This document shows positions 25,253-37,330 of a stretch of 64,000 nt of DNA, piece by piece. The notes beneath the pieces were generated by a model that was not told the origin of the DNA, did not search any database, and saw only the letters and a list, made by a program, of their open reading frames with translations. The DNA is from Ascaphus truei (lineage: Eukaryota; Chordata; Amphibia; Anura; Ascaphidae). The stretch is taken from the NCBI GenBank assembly GCA_036426205.1, contig CM071573.1:76790159-76854158 (forward strand), given 5' to 3'. Within the stretch, counting starts at the first letter, position 1, and each line of letters begins with the position of its first letter. A program made the position numbers and the translations under genes.

Positions 25253-26060
25253 TAGAGATGGGTGAATTTTTGGTCCATGGATTTCCATGAATCAGTCTCA
25301 AAAATGGCGATTCATCTTTTCCGGGTTATTATTTTTTATCACCGACAATCCAATCCGCGGATTCCATAATCCGCTGGCGGATTTTAAGACTCCAATCCGC
25401 GGATCCTCCAAAAGGTGGGGTAGAATTTATATTCCATGAAGGAAAAACTGTAATTTCTATGCACATGAGTGATACATTTGCCGTACGAGATGCTTACAAT
25501 GCTTTGCTATTGACCACTGAATGTTGTGCTAATAAAACCTCCCGTTAATTGGAACAATGGTTCACTAGGTTTCAAACTGATGACTCTTAAGAGGAATTCA
25601 GATGAATACATCTGCTGTTAATACATATTTACTAATTTTCTGTCAATGACTGAAAATACATTTATGAATGCATGGTGTTTCCACAGTAGAGATGGGACAA
25701 ACATGTTTTACGGATTTCACTCCTCCTCAGATAGGTCATTTCCTTTTGTCCACGTACTGTATCTCCACTGATCAGCCTCAAAATGGCAAATCCGCCCTTT
25801 TCTGACTTTTTTTCCCCCTACCACTGACAATCCACATGGCAGATTAATAATCTGCGGTCTGATTTTTATTAATCTGTACTCAGATTAAATCTGAGGAGAG
25901 AGAGGGGAGAGAGGGGAGAATATTTGTAACAATCTGCAGTGTGGATTATAGATTCAATATGGTGTCTGAGTGCGGATTCTTAAAAATCCACCCCGGATTG
26001 TATCCAATGGCGGATATAGAAGAGTCCGCTCAGATTATTAAATACCCAATCCGTGGACGA
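25253..26060 (+). repeat. Two degenerate AATCCGC-family repeats
   Basis: AGAGATGGGTGAATTTTTGG starts the first and AGAGATGGGACAAACATG the second (25687). Both contain CAGCCTCAAAA(A)TGGC-type words and several AATCCGCGGA/AATCTGC copies that can pair with one another. Confidence 0.55.
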
Positions 26061-26436
26061 CATTCAAACAGGATTTCTATAAGTCTTCATAAAATATACT
26101 TCCATGACCTTGCAATGTCCTAGTACAGACACAATATTATCTATATTATACAATGCAACTACTTTTAAATAAATATAAATCAATATAAACTATTCTGTTG
26201 GTAATCAGATGCAGCAAACATTATTGCACCGGTTATCGTGCTAATGCTGCTGGGATGTTGGCTGGTTTATCGCGGCTCCATTAAAACAAATGAAGTCGCC
26301 AGCAACAACATTGGAGGATTTCTCAAACGAATTGCGTGGTAAGGTAACCAGTGTAATAATGTCTGTACTAATATTGCTAAATTCTCTTAATGGCAATTGT
26401 ATACATGTCATTTGAGTGCTTTTCCCCTAACCAAAC

Positions 26437-26896
26437 TGTGACAGGGTGAAGTCAGCCACTAATAGTTATCCCTGGGAGACATACGTCTCAGTGCTTCATC
26501 CAGTACTCAGAGGGTTAACCCTGGAGGAATAGCTGGGCAATCAGGAAAGCAGACACACCTGACAACCAGCAGGAGTTATAAGGAAGCCATTGCTTGCAAG
26601 CAGGTGGCTGCTCTCCTATGCAGGGCTATGAAGATGGAGTTCCACCCCTCTTCCTAAAGGAAAGTAAGACTTTGATATTGTTTCCTGAAATATGATGATA
26701 GGCTGGTAATGGGAATATCCCTCCAGTCCTGCAGATAGGGTCTGGGGAAGTGAATTAGCCCTTACAAAGTGATAGGGGTTTGTTATTTTGTGTTTTTGTA
26801 TATTTTCCTGCATTAAGGAACAGGCTCAATAAAGCTTGGATATAATTTCACCCCAATCAGTCTTCATTATATGCACCTCTGTACACGTCTCTTACA
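26437..26896 (+). mobile_element. Solo LTR (460 bp) with 5-bp target-site duplication
   Basis: Begins TGTGACAGGG and ends CTCTTACA, flanked by CAAAC on both sides (26432-26436 and 26897-26901). A TATA-like GTTATAAGG lies near 26576 and an AATAAA at 26828-26833, the layout of an LTR with promoter and polyadenylation signal. No internal retroelement genes are present, so LTR-LTR recombination is inferred. Gypsy-like or retroviral origin cannot be told apart. Confidence 0.75.
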
Positions 26897-27225
26897 CAAA
26901 CTTTGCCGTTTTCACGTTATAATAAGAATCTGTCAACAGAAGAAACCTGTTACCTACAGACTAAAATGAATCTTATCATTTGTATATACTTGTCATATTT
27001 TCATGTTGAGTTATTGATTTTTCTAGATTTTTTTGATGTATGGAATGGAATTTGTTTCTTTCCTTCTGCTGACATATCTGTTAATTTGTTTTCTTTCATT
27101 GATTTTTTTTCTCTTTTGCTGGCAAGGAGTTTTTCTGCCGAAACAAGTTTCTAAATTCTGTAAACTTCACTGTGCAATACCTTACTTACCTACTGCACCC
27201 ATGTGTCTGGTGGCACAATTTAATA

Positions 27226-27257
27226 CACACACACACACACACAAAACACACCGCAAG

Positions 27258-27290
<33 letters not shown>
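27226..27290. repeat. CA microsatellite
   Basis: (CA)n, interrupted by AAAACACACCGCAAGC; the histidine/threonine-rich frames over it are artefacts. Confidence 0.95.
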
Positions 27291-27291
<1 letters not shown>

Positions 27292-27445
27292 CTATCTTTT
27301 TTCATTTTTCATTATATTATCTTTTGTACACATGTTGGCAACATATTCATATCTATTATAATAAGCCTTTGCTAAAAAGATTGTTACGGTAACTAAACCT
27401 TTAGTAACATAGTAATGGCCATTGATATAAGCCTGGAGTGGCCCC

Positions 27446-27640
27446 ACCCATATGGTGACAGGTTTTAATGTGTTGTAATAATATGTAACAGGGGTGGCCA
27501 ACTCCAGCCCTCAAGGGCCACCAACAGGTCGGATTTTAAGAATATCCCTGCATCAGCACAGGTGGCTCAATCAGTGGCTCAGTTGTTGTAACCCCTGTTA
27601 CATATTATTACAACACATTAAAACCTGTCACCATGTGGGT
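27446..27640. repeat. 50-bp inverted repeat enclosing half of a foldback MITE
   Basis: Arm 27446-27495 and arm 27591-27640 are reverse complements except for about one base. The 95-bp centre is the left half of the hAT foldback MITE (GGCCAACTCCAGCCCTCAAG to GGCTCAATCAGTGGCTCAG). Confidence 0.8.
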
Positions 27641-28934
27641 AGGGCCTGGAACCTGTCCAAGATGGCCGTATAGTGCTGGAGCGTCTGAAAAAGATAACGT
27701 CAATCCATTACCATCTCAGGGTATAATGAACAGAACTCTGCAAAAACCTAGATATATCAAATGAGAAACTCCAAGGATTACATCAATCAAAAAATTAAAC
27801 AATTTGGCCAAAATCTGACTGAATACTCTGGGGCTCTAGTACTGGGGCCTAGCTGGCAACGCCTCGTTGTCAGCCCTAGGCAAAGAGGCCTTGCTGAAAT
27901 CTCAGGCCTCCACTCCTCCCCCCCCAGCATCTGAAACAGAAACCATCCGGGGGAAATGCAGTTTAACAATACACTGCTATCCGTGCCCAGATGGAGATTG
28001 TGGGGAGAGGAGAACAAAGATACAAAATGACGGGAGAGTTGCTGTAAATTGGACCAAAAAAAAGGGAGAGATATTCCCTCATATCACTAAAAAATAAAGG
28101 GAAGAATCAGACGAGATCGGGTTTGACCGCGTGGGTCACAGAAGGGGAGGAGAAGGAGATCAGTCGGCATTGTGCAGCCAGTGCGGGTGAGTGGTAAGAC
28201 AGACATGAAATAAAAACAAATGACCACCATATAAAGGGCAGAGGTTGTAGACAGAAGAAAAATAAAGACAGCCTCAAATGCATTTACAATTCACCACCCT
28301 GTATCATCATAGGAAGACCAGCTAAATAAGGCCAAACATATATATAAATTTGTTGAAAGTACCAGAACACTCTTACACATTTCAACTACCAACCAGCCTC
28401 TTCTCTCAAGATAAAGATACCAAAGAACTCTCACCTACATTGGGCTGTTGTGATGTTGCTGTTGTCTTTCTCTCATTTCTCAGTAGTTGCACACAGCTTC
28501 ACTGCTGATCAATGTATCTGTAACCCTAATCTAATGGAGGCTCTGCCTGCTTGTGAGCCTGGGAACCCCACAGGGAGAAACACCACAGTCACTCTACAAC
28601 CTCACAACCAACAAAACCTATGGGGAAAACTAACATATCCCCTTTAAGAAAACAATTAGAATACTCCCATTCTTATTTTGCCACTGAGTTATTAAGTGTT
28701 CTTTTTCTCATTTTCCCTATTCTTCTCATTTACTGCAACATCATTCTTGTTTGAGCTAAAATTTTTAACTCAAACCAAAAATGCAATTGCCTATCCAGAG
28801 TACTTCTAATACACAAAACTTAGTACATTTATACTAACCTTCTTGGAATGAGCCTCCCAATCCCTCACTACTGGGCAGATCAGAAAAATAGCTTTGATTC
28901 CATGGGTAAAATCTTAGATCCTACTATGAGGCCA

Positions 28935-29560
28935 AAGAGTCAGCAAAGACGAAGGGATTAAAAGAAAAAACAACAAAATATAATAGAAGATGATGAGAGC
29001 CAACACTCATCACATTCCCTGAATGAATTGTCAACCCAAAACATAGTGGAAGATACAGCAAAGGTGGCCATGAAACTGATGACACTTTTACTTGACGAAA
29101 GACTTGCAAATATTAACCACACAATAGAATCTGCCCTCGCTAAACTAAACTCCCACACCAAACGAATCGAAGAAATGGAAAACCACAATGAAGGAATGCA
29201 AAACTGATATAACCAACCTACAAGATCGGATAAAGGACCTAGACAAATTGACAAATGCCCTCAACAAGAAGCAGACGGAACAACTTAAGAATAATTGGCA
29301 TTCCTGAAACTGTGAAGGGAAAAGGTCTGTGCAACCTGATAACTAGATGGCCCCCAGATCAATTACTAGAGAACCTGCCTTTCTCCCCTCTGACTGCGGA
29401 AACAATGCACCGACTGGGACCAAAAGACAAAGCATCAACCTCAAATGTGAAACAACACCCAAGACCAGTACTAGTAAAATTGCTGAAATTCACAAAGTAA
29501 AAATTCTGACAGCGTAACGGCCGAAAAGAAGCCTGACCTACAAAACCTAAACAAAAAACT
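28935..29560 (+). pseudogene. L1/Tx1-like ORF1 protein (RNA-binding), degenerate
   Basis: The frame before 29200 encodes a heptad-rich helix including LLLDERLANINHTIESALAK and then LNSHTKRIEEMENH, the coiled-coil part of L1 ORF1p, which trimerises. After a frameshift near 29200, the frame at 29255-29500 has RRNNLRIIGIPE, ETMHRLGP and RPVLVKLLKF, the RRM landmarks of the transposase-22 family. This protein binds LINE RNA in the ribonucleoprotein. It is broken by frameshifts and stops. Confidence 0.75.
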
Positions 29561-29644
29561 AACCGAACCATACAGCACCCATACACAAGTTACAGCACCC
29601 ATACACTAGTTACGGAACCCATACAGTATTTAGTTTAAGGAGCA

Positions 29645-29845
29645 ATGCATACAATATCCTACTTAATATACTTTTGGAACTTTATACCAACTATTGAACA
29701 CATTTTACAGGACCCTGAGAAATGGCAAAGATTGCCCCTTTCATTCATGTGTCATTGTAATCTAATAAAATATGCTCTTATTCCCAATGTTACTATACAA
29801 CATCCAAATGCTCCACTATATGTTAGAAATAAATATATACAGTAA
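29645..29845 (+). pseudogene. L1/Tx1-like ORF2 C-terminal fragment
   Basis: The frame contains PEKWQRLPLSFMCHCNLIKY followed by ALIPNVTIQHPNAPLYVRNK, which resembles the conserved W-LPLS-GR-NLIKM-LPK stretch after the reverse transcriptase domain of L1 ORF2. It is short and isolated from ORF1 remains by only about 85 bp, evidence of the internal deletion. Confidence 0.6.
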
Positions 29846-29864
29846 GACGATCTAATAGCAGTTT

Positions 29865-30890
29865 TCAAAATCAGCCTGTTAAAAGTGCAGCCGACCAGAG
29901 AACACCTCAAACATATCGCGCATCGCCTGCTATTTTGCTATATTACACTTTTATTTACTCTTTTATTTATGCAGTGGAAGAAATACAAAAGACACAGTAC
30001 AACATTGTAGTGTAGGACCTGCCGTTAGGGTCTACATGCAGGTGATTGCAGGTTTTAAATGTTTTGGCCAATGGATTGAACTAAATGACCCACACTTATG
30101 AGAAGAAAGAAAACCATATAGTAATGAATTCAATAATTTATCATATTTTCTGGACTCACACTTACAAATAAAAAAAGTGTGCTTGCTCAGTACAGTGGGA
30201 AAGTCCTGCGATTACACAGGAAACAGCCCACGTTGAATGTTTATTTAGGGATGACACAAAGCCGAAAAAAATGTGTCTTTCCGACTTTTAATGATAGCAC
30301 TTATATGGATATATTAAATGTAAACTCAAGGTTTAAGCATTTTCTGAGCATCCTGGCCAATAACATCATTGGGAAAAAATCAGTAAAGGAAGACACATAG
30401 CATTCAATAAGAAGCAGATAATGATCAACCAAGGAAAAACAAAGGTTATCTTTGGACCAAGTATACAAGTGAAATGGTTCTGCAGCTTGGAAAGCAGTTA
30501 GTCCTGTCACATAAGCTATGTATAGACAATAAAGAAGACAGACTGCTGTTTTGTGCTGGGGTTGTGTACTACTTGAACAAACACTGCACCACGGAGATAA
30601 CACTTTAGTTTTGTGTGCATTCACCATGCTTTTTCTTTATCCTAGTAAGATCAATATCTCATTGATACATGTTCTGCCATTGTAACTGTACTACATTATT
30701 CCACTGTTCCGTAATATAGCCAAATATCATGCTCTATATTTCATAGATATTGCAACAAATGCAATTTGTTCCCAAATATATACTGTAGGTTATTGCCCTT
30801 AGAAAATTAGCTATGTATCCGTAACAAAAACTAAAGAAAATAATGAGTTTTCTTTCATATAATTTAGTCGGGGGGGAATTACCAATGGAT
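29865..30890. other. Intronic spacer, nothing recognised
   Basis: AT-rich, with short unrelated frames. No TIR, tandem repeat or domain found. Confidence 0.5.
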
Positions 30891-30894
30891 ATTC

Positions 30895-31735
30895 AGTAGG
30901 GATTCCTAAACAGGGCCGCCGACATATTTCCCGGGGCCCAGGACTAGAGTTTTGACGGGCTCCGCTCCTTTTACCCCCAGTCGGCGATCTTGCAAGCCCC
31001 ATCTTTTTACACTTCCCCCCCCCCTTTTTCCATTTTTTTTCTCTCCCCCATCTCACTCTTACCCCTCTCTTCCTCACTCCCTCTACTCACTCTTCCGTCC
31101 CCTCCATCAATTACCCCCCACCCTCCAAATACATACAAAACACACTTACCTTGGGGATGGTTTCAGACCACTGGTACCCCAGCTCTCCCCCAGCTACTGA
31201 CGGGCTCCTGTCGGGCTTCGCTCTCTCCCTCATGGTCCTGTGCCGGGCCACTCTCTCTCATGCCGTCAGAGAGAGGCCTTGCACGAGACAGTGAGGGAGG
31301 TCCACAGCTGATGAGAGCCGGGGTCTGGCTGCCAGTCCTCTCATTGCCGCCGGGCCCTTGCTCTCCTCAGCTGTGGGACTCCCTCACTGTCCTTCACTGT
31401 CCCCATGCCTGTGCACGCTGGAAGCTGGGCCCAGCTTCTGATGAGCATCGACATCAGAGAGGGCCGGTGCGAACACCGCCGTCAGAGCATGGCAGAGAGA
31501 GTAAGGGAGAGTAAGGTTGGGGTAGACCCGACAAGACCGACAGCCGGGCAAAGAAGTTTGCAATTTCCAGCGCTGGCCAGCTGGGCCCCCTGTAGTCCCC
31601 GGGCCTTGGGACACTTGTCCTGGCTCTCCCCCCACTCCCCCCTGTCGGTGGCCCTGTTCCTACATATCAGGAAGTCACAGGTGTCAAATGCACTTCACCC
31701 GCCTCCTTTTCAGGAAGCTGAGGTGTGAGACACCA
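30895..31735 (+). repeat. Repeat with GGGCCCAGGACTAGAG and an internal pyrimidine tract
   Basis: TTTCCCGGGGCCCAGGACTA followed by a C/T-rich tract (about 31012-31100) and a GC-rich remainder. The same signature in reverse orientation is at 60885-61550, where GGGCCCAGGATTAGAG-type sequence follows a GA-rich tract. No coding capacity is convincing. Confidence 0.5.
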
Positions 31736-31884
31736 GGTAAGAGATACTGTAGTTTTACTTAAACTCTGTTTTCAAACCTCGTACAAGGTAAGAGCTACTT
31801 TAAACCTATTTAAACACCTTAATACAACAAGGTTGATGATTATTACAATTTAGAAAGTTAAACAGACAGGGATATTTCTTTGAC

Positions 31885-33375
31885 TGAGTGACGACCGTAA
31901 AAGATCGAGGTGGAGCAGTAGATATAGATTTTAGTAAGACCGTTGACACTGTTCCATATAGAAGACAGATAAACAAGTTGCAATGCTTGGGCATGGATTG
32001 TAGGGTGGTTTAATGGATAAGACATTGGTTGAAGGATAGGTAAGAGAGTGTTGTGATAAACGTACATCAGGGATCTGTGCTGGAACTGGTGCTCTTTCAT
32101 AGCTTTATCAGTGACATTACCAAAGGTCTTGGAGGAAAAGTATGCCCTTTTGCGGATGACACAAAGATCTGCAACAGTGTTGACTGGGGGGGGGGGGAGA
32201 GAGAAAGGAAGAGTAAACAAAATGACTAATGATTTAGGCAGATTAGAGGAACTGCAATTAAATGCCCAAAAGTGCAAAATAATTCACATGGGTCACAAAA
32301 ATCCAAAGGCAGAATACAGGATTAATGGCACTATAATGTCGCCTAGAGAACCACAGAGGAAGGAGCCTGGGAGTCATTATTTCAGCCGACTTAAAAGTAG
32401 GTGAGCAATGTAACAAAGAGATCGGTAAAGCCAGAAGGATGCTAGGCTGTATAGGAAGAGGTATTACAGTAGATCATTGGTGAGACTTCACCTAGCGTTC
32501 TGTGCTTGTATGTACAGTATTTATTGTTTGTATGTATGTCAGAAGGACATACATACATTGGAGATTATGCAACGAAGGGCTACTTTGTAGTATGTTCTAT
32601 ATCTATATCACTATATGTATATAGTGGTGCATGTTCTATATCAGGGGTGTGCAAAGTGGGGGACTTGCCCCCCAGCGGGGGTACAAGAATTTTCAGGTTG
32701 GGGCGCGTGGCCCTTGCAGAGGTTCCACGCTCTTCCCCAAGGCATTTAGATTAAATGCTGGGAGATCGCATAAGGCCTCTGCAACTATCCTTGCCTTGTC
32801 TTCGGCGACGTGTCCCTAGGGCAACGTGGCGTCAAATGACGCCTTGGGGTCACGTGATGGAGAAAGCCGGAGACAAGGTAAGGGAGGGGGGAGCGCGAGC
32901 ACAGTAGGAAAGCAGGCAGGGGGGCACAGCTGGGAAATATTGCGCACCCCTGGTCTACATCATAAAAAACTTACCTGGATAGACTGAGGGACTTTAAATA
33001 CTGCAGCTTGGAGAATAGAACGGAGAGGGCTGTATGATAAAAACTTTCAAATGCATAAAGGGTTTAAAAAAACCATACAGAAGGAAGCATATTTCAGAGA
33101 AAGAAAAATGCTAGAATAAGAGGTAATGCTCTGAAGCTGGAAAGTGGAAGGCAGTGGAAATGTGAGCAAATACTTAGTCACGGAAGGGTGGATACACGGA
33201 ATAGTCTCCCAGCAGGAGTGGTAAGGGACAATACAGTACGAACCTTCAAAAATACTGGGGATAAGCATACAGCTATCCCAAATCTAAAAGAAAGCTAAGG
33301 ATCAAATAGAGGCGTAGGTTTTACAGCAGAAGGGAAAATGGGCCAAGTCGTTCTTGTCTGCCATATAATTCTATG
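31885..33375 (+). mobile_element. CR1-type LINE 3' half, split by a hAT MITE
   Basis: The reverse transcriptase part is readable in pieces: GAVDIDFSKTVDTVPYRRQI, INKLQCLGMDCRVV, WIRHWLKDR, and the catalytic FADDTKICNSVD (about 32145-32180), then LQLNAQKCKIIHMGHKNPKA. A CR1-like 3' end follows at 32975-33375, ending in TCTGCCATATAATTCTATGT. A MITE occupies 32642-32952. Stops and frameshifts make this a relic. Confidence 0.85.
32642..32952 (+). mobile_element. hAT-type MITE inserted in the CR1 LINE
   Basis: CAGGGGTGTGCAAAG at the left and TTGCGCACCCCTG at the right are inverted termini. The flanking octamers TTCTATAT and GTCTACAT agree at six of eight positions, consistent with an aged 8-bp hAT target duplication. 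Copies also sit in both duplication units. Confidence 0.8.
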
Positions 33376-33659
33376 TTTCTATTCATTATATGTCTATTTC
33401 AAGCATAAAGAGAGAAAAAGAAGCGAAGTGATTCACCAGAAGTATATTTTAACTGAAGGAAATAAAAGCAATGTCCTATCCCATAGGTCACGGTTTTCTC
33501 ATGATTGCTATGCTGGATTTACTTGTTGCTTTATTGCAAAGAACGAGTGGCATGTCATGTATTCCTCGCTTCCTATGTAAGGCTAACCCTTTCCTCCTGT
33601 CCTTTGCCCGATCAACCTATTTATATTGCTACTGTGACTTGTTATCCTGCTACCAGAGA

Positions 33660-34400
33660 CCTGCCTATTTTGATTTGTACATGCTGCCTGCCTGCCTGAC
33701 CACTCTGCCTGCCTTCTGCCTGCCCTGACCCATACCTGCCAGACCACTACCTGCCTGCTGCCTGCCGGACCACTCTACCTGCTTGATGCCTGCCTTGACC
33801 CATACCTGCTGGACCACTCTACCTGCCTGCTGCTTGCCGGACCACTCTACCTGCCTGCTGCCTGTGTTGACCTGTGCCTGCCGGACCACCCCAACTGCCT
33901 TTGTTTTTTTTGTCTTCTCTCTGCTTTGTTCTTTTTTTCTATGTGACCTAGCACTTTTGATGTCTTTCAGTCTTACTTGAACAGTCCTTTCAAACTGTAC
34001 ATACTGTAATGTGAAACGCGTCAACACGTTTGTTCAACTGACAAATTACTTCTGTAAATAAATCTTAACTGCCTGCCTAAAATAAATGCCTGCCTAACCA
34101 CTCTACCTGCCTGCTGCCTGCCTGACCACTCTGCTTGCTTGATGCCTGCCTTGACCCATACCTGTCAAACCACTCTACCTGCCTGCTGCTTGCCTGAAAA
34201 CTCTACCTGCCTGCTGCCTGTCTTGACCCATGCCTGCCGGACCACTCTACTTGCCTGCTGCCTGCTTTGACCATGCCTGCCGGACCACTGTACCTCCCTG
34301 CTGCCTGCCTTGACCTGTGCCTGCTGGACCACTCTAGCTGCCTGCTGCCTGCTTTGACCCATGCCTGCCGACCATTCTACCTGCCTGCCTGACCTTGCTG
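33660..34400. repeat. CTGCC-type minisatellite, interrupted
   Basis: Units built from ACCACTCTACCTGCCTGC, TGCCTGCCTTGACCCATG and CCTGCCGG, in two blocks (about 33675-33895 and 34070-34400) separated by a T-rich segment. The Cys/Leu/Pro-rich frames are shadows. Confidence 0.85.
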
Positions 34401-35220
34401 ATACTTCTGACCGTGTATGGTCAAGTTTGTCTGTGTCCAGCCCCTGGGATCTACCTCACTACTTAGAGGCCGCAGCGACGGGCCTGATAGATACTAATAT
34501 GATACACAATCTTTTTATAGAAACATTTCTCTTTAATCATTTGCCATAAAGAGGTTACATCTTTTCTTTCGTCTTCGTGCAAATTCAGGTATTGTGGAAC
34601 AGTAAACGCTATAGCAGAACGCATTGTTGTAGGTTGTCAGCCAAACCTTATATTTAAGGTGTATTTCCATCTTAACAATCAAAAAGAATAAGCAGAAAGC
34701 CAGGTTCATTTTTCCCTAATAGTTTTAAAACTTGTAAATTAGGAAACACACTTACAGGACTAGATTCTTCTGTTTTCTCCCAGGTATATTATGAACTTTA
34801 ACTTATTTCAAGTATATCCCTGTAAACCTTTCCTTTCTAAAAAGATGTCCAACCTTTTTTAAAACATATCTATTGTATCTGCCATCACAGTCTCCATGGG
34901 TTATGACTCCCACATTGTAACTGTCCTTACTGCAACAAACACTTTCCTGTGTTGCTGTGAAATCTCCTTTCCTCCAACCTTAAGGGATGACCTGTGTCAT
35001 TTCTCCTGCACTTTGGATGAATAGTTCTTTTGAAAGCTCCTTGTATTGTCCCTGAATATATTTGTATGTATATCTTTATTTCTGGAGAACTGGTGCCTAA
35101 CATTTTCTTAGTTCACAGAACCGGCTACCTTCCCCCTCTTAAGAACTCTGCTCTGTGTCCTGATGCTGCTTAGACCCCATGCGGAGAAACACTCAGCCAC
35201 CGCTCTGCCTAAAACCTCAT
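34401..35220. other. Spacer, nothing recognised
   Basis: No supported feature apart from unremarkable AT-rich sequence. Confidence 0.5.
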
Positions 35221-35243
35221 TCCCCTTCAGGGCGCTGACTCAG

Positions 35244-35323
35244 GTAGGGGATCAGGGGGTGGGGGGAGGAGAGAGGGGGGGGGGCCACAGGGGGAGGGGG
35301 GATCGCAGGGGGGGGGGGGGGTC
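35244..35323. repeat. G-rich tract with G-quadruplex potential
   Basis: Multiple runs of 4 to 14 G separated by short A/C/T spacers on the plus strand. Confidence 0.8.
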
Positions 35324-35589
35324 AGAGTATGCCCCATTGCACAAGCTGTGGAACCCTGGCATCACTGCATCAAGGGGTTGAAGAAAGAGAGAACCTGCCT
35401 GCTGCTGCTCCGCTGAGAAAAACTGTCTGACTACAAGGTAAGTGCTGCAGGCAGCCGCTCAGTTGAATCACCGGCACAACCCTCCCTTTTTCCCCCGTCT
35501 CTCCCCAGCATGCTGTTTCAGCTGACAGAAAAAAACTTAATATGATTCAGATTTGTACTTGAACTGCTTGCAGGTTGCACTTTGGACAT

Positions 35590-36690
35590 TGCATTGCACT
35601 GGGTCCCCCTGGTCTCTCCCCACAACCTCAGGTCCTCTCTTCTCCACCCCCGGTATCCTCTTCTCATCCACCCCGGGATCTCATCTGTAACCCCACCGGG
35701 CAGGTCTCTATTTCCCACCCACCTCCTCCTGGCTATTTCTCCCCCCCCCGGTATTATTATCCACCACCTAGGTCTATTTCTTACCACACCCCCCCTCTCT
35801 TCTCCCAACCACCTCGGTATCTCTTCTCCCCCCCCCTTGTCTCTATTATCCCCCCCCTGGTCTATCTTACTCCACCCACCGGTTCTCTTTACCCCCCCCG
35901 GTCTCTCTACTCCCCCTGGTCTCCTTTCCCCGTGGTCTCTCTTCTTCCACACCCTGGTTTCTTTTCCCCATGTCTCTCTTCTCCCCCACTGGTTTCTCTG
36001 CTTTTCCCCTCAGTTTCTCTGCTACCCCCCACATGGGTCTTGATCACCCCTGGCTTCTCTGCTCCCCTGTTTTCTCTGCTCCCCCCGGTCTCTCGCTCCC
36101 CCGCTGGTTTCTAGCTCCATGGTTTTACTGCTCCACCCACACCTTGTGGTTCTCAGCCCCCCCCCCTGTTTCTCTCCTGGTCTCTCTCTTCCCCCGTCTC
36201 TCTTTCTCTCCCACCATCTCTGTTTCTCTCCCCCCTGTCTCTCTTTCTCTCCCCCCTGTCTCTCTTTCTCTCCCCCTGTCTCTCTCTCTCCCCCTGTCTC
36301 TTTCTCTCTCTCCCCATCTCTCTCTCTCCCATCTCTCTCTCTCCCACCTGTCTCACTCTCTCCCACCTGTCTCACTCTCTCTCCTCCTGGTCTCTCTCTC
36401 TCCTCCCTTTTGCTGTCTCTCCCACCCACCCCCTCTCTATCTCTCTCTCTCTCCCCCCTGTCTCTCTTCTCCTCCCCCCCTGGTCTCTTCCTCCCCCCTC
36501 AGTCTTTCTTTCTCCCCCCGGTATCTTTTCTCCCCCCCCCCTTGTCTTTCTTCTCCCCCCGCCCTCCGGGTCTCTCTTCTCCCCCCAGTCTCTCTGCTAG
36601 CCCCTTGCTATAAAAGAGCGGTACGGTCTCACTCTCTCCCCCCCCCCCCGACTCTCTCTCCCCCGTTTCTCTTCCCCCCCCATGGTGAGA
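35590..36690. repeat. Polypyrimidine minisatellite (about 1.1 kb)
   Basis: Repeats of GGTCTCTCTTCTCCCCCC-type units drift into CCCCTGTCTCTCTTTCTCTC. The plus strand is almost purely C/T over hundreds of bases. The long Ser/Pro/Leu-rich frames on the plus strand (to 277 codons) and Arg/Glu/Gly-rich frames on the minus strand are products of the composition. Confidence 0.95.
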
Positions 36691-36734
36691 GAGAACCTGT
36701 TGCTACAATTTTTGAATCCCACTACTGTATAAAG

Positions 36735-37330
36735 CCACCCATGTACATAGCGCTGTACTGCAGTAACACACGTGACATAATAGGAATAAGTGCTTCAACA
36801 TAAAAGTAACATTATGAAAAGTAGTACCTGCCCCGAAGAGCTTACAATCTAAGTGGTAAGTAGGGAGAGCTTACAGAGACAGTAGGAGAGTGTTCTGGTA
36901 AGTGTGTATGCAAGGGGTAATGGTAAATGCATATGAGATGTATAGTATCATCCAGGGGAACTACCCATATGCTTCATTAAAAGGTGGGTTTTAAGATGGG
37001 CCTTAAAGGTGAAGAAAGAATGTGCTAGTCGGATATTGCGGGGAAGGGCATTCCAGAGGTGTGGGGCAGTATGTGACAAAAAGGGTTTAAGTGGTAGAGG
37101 GCTTCATATACAAAAGGGGGAGACAGAAGACATCTATGAGCAGAACGCAAGAGTCGGGACATTGTATAACGAGAAATTAGGACTGAGATGTAAGGAGGGG
37201 CAGAAGAATGTATAGCCTTAAGAGAGAAAAGCAGAATATTGTGAGTAATAGAGGATTTAATAGGAAGCCAGGAGAGGGATTCCAGCAGGGGGGAAGATGA
37301 GACAGATTAAGGAGAGAGTCAAGCACAGCC
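36735..37330 (-). mobile_element. L2/MIR-like repeat segment
   Basis: Contains CCTGCCCCGAAGAGCTTACA (36827-36846), the reverse complement of the L2/MIR tail word TGTAAGCTCTTCGGGGCAGG. It is followed by GGGGAAGGGCATTCCAGAGG and similar words known from vertebrate L2-derived repeats. Extends to about 37330 with decaying similarity. Confidence 0.5.

Larger units (their letters stand above)
27657..29860 (+). mobile_element. L1/Tx1-like LINE with 5' end and internal deletion
   Basis: The 5' end has CCAAGATGGCCG (27657-27668), a YY1-type site placed as in mammalian L1 5' UTRs. ORF1 remains lie at about 28930-29560 and an ORF2 C-terminal fragment at 29645-29845. The reverse transcriptase and endonuclease between them are missing, so the element has a large internal deletion. 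Stops and frameshifts show it is inactive. Confidence 0.7.

Noticed and set aside
34010..34030. GAAACGCGTC as a PLE hammerhead remnant
   Set aside because: Only the 3' half of the motif is present and it lies between minisatellite blocks.
35970..36803. 277-codon Ser/Pro/Leu ORF, longest plus-strand frame
   Set aside because: Purely a translation of the polypyrimidine minisatellite, with no domain or splice context.
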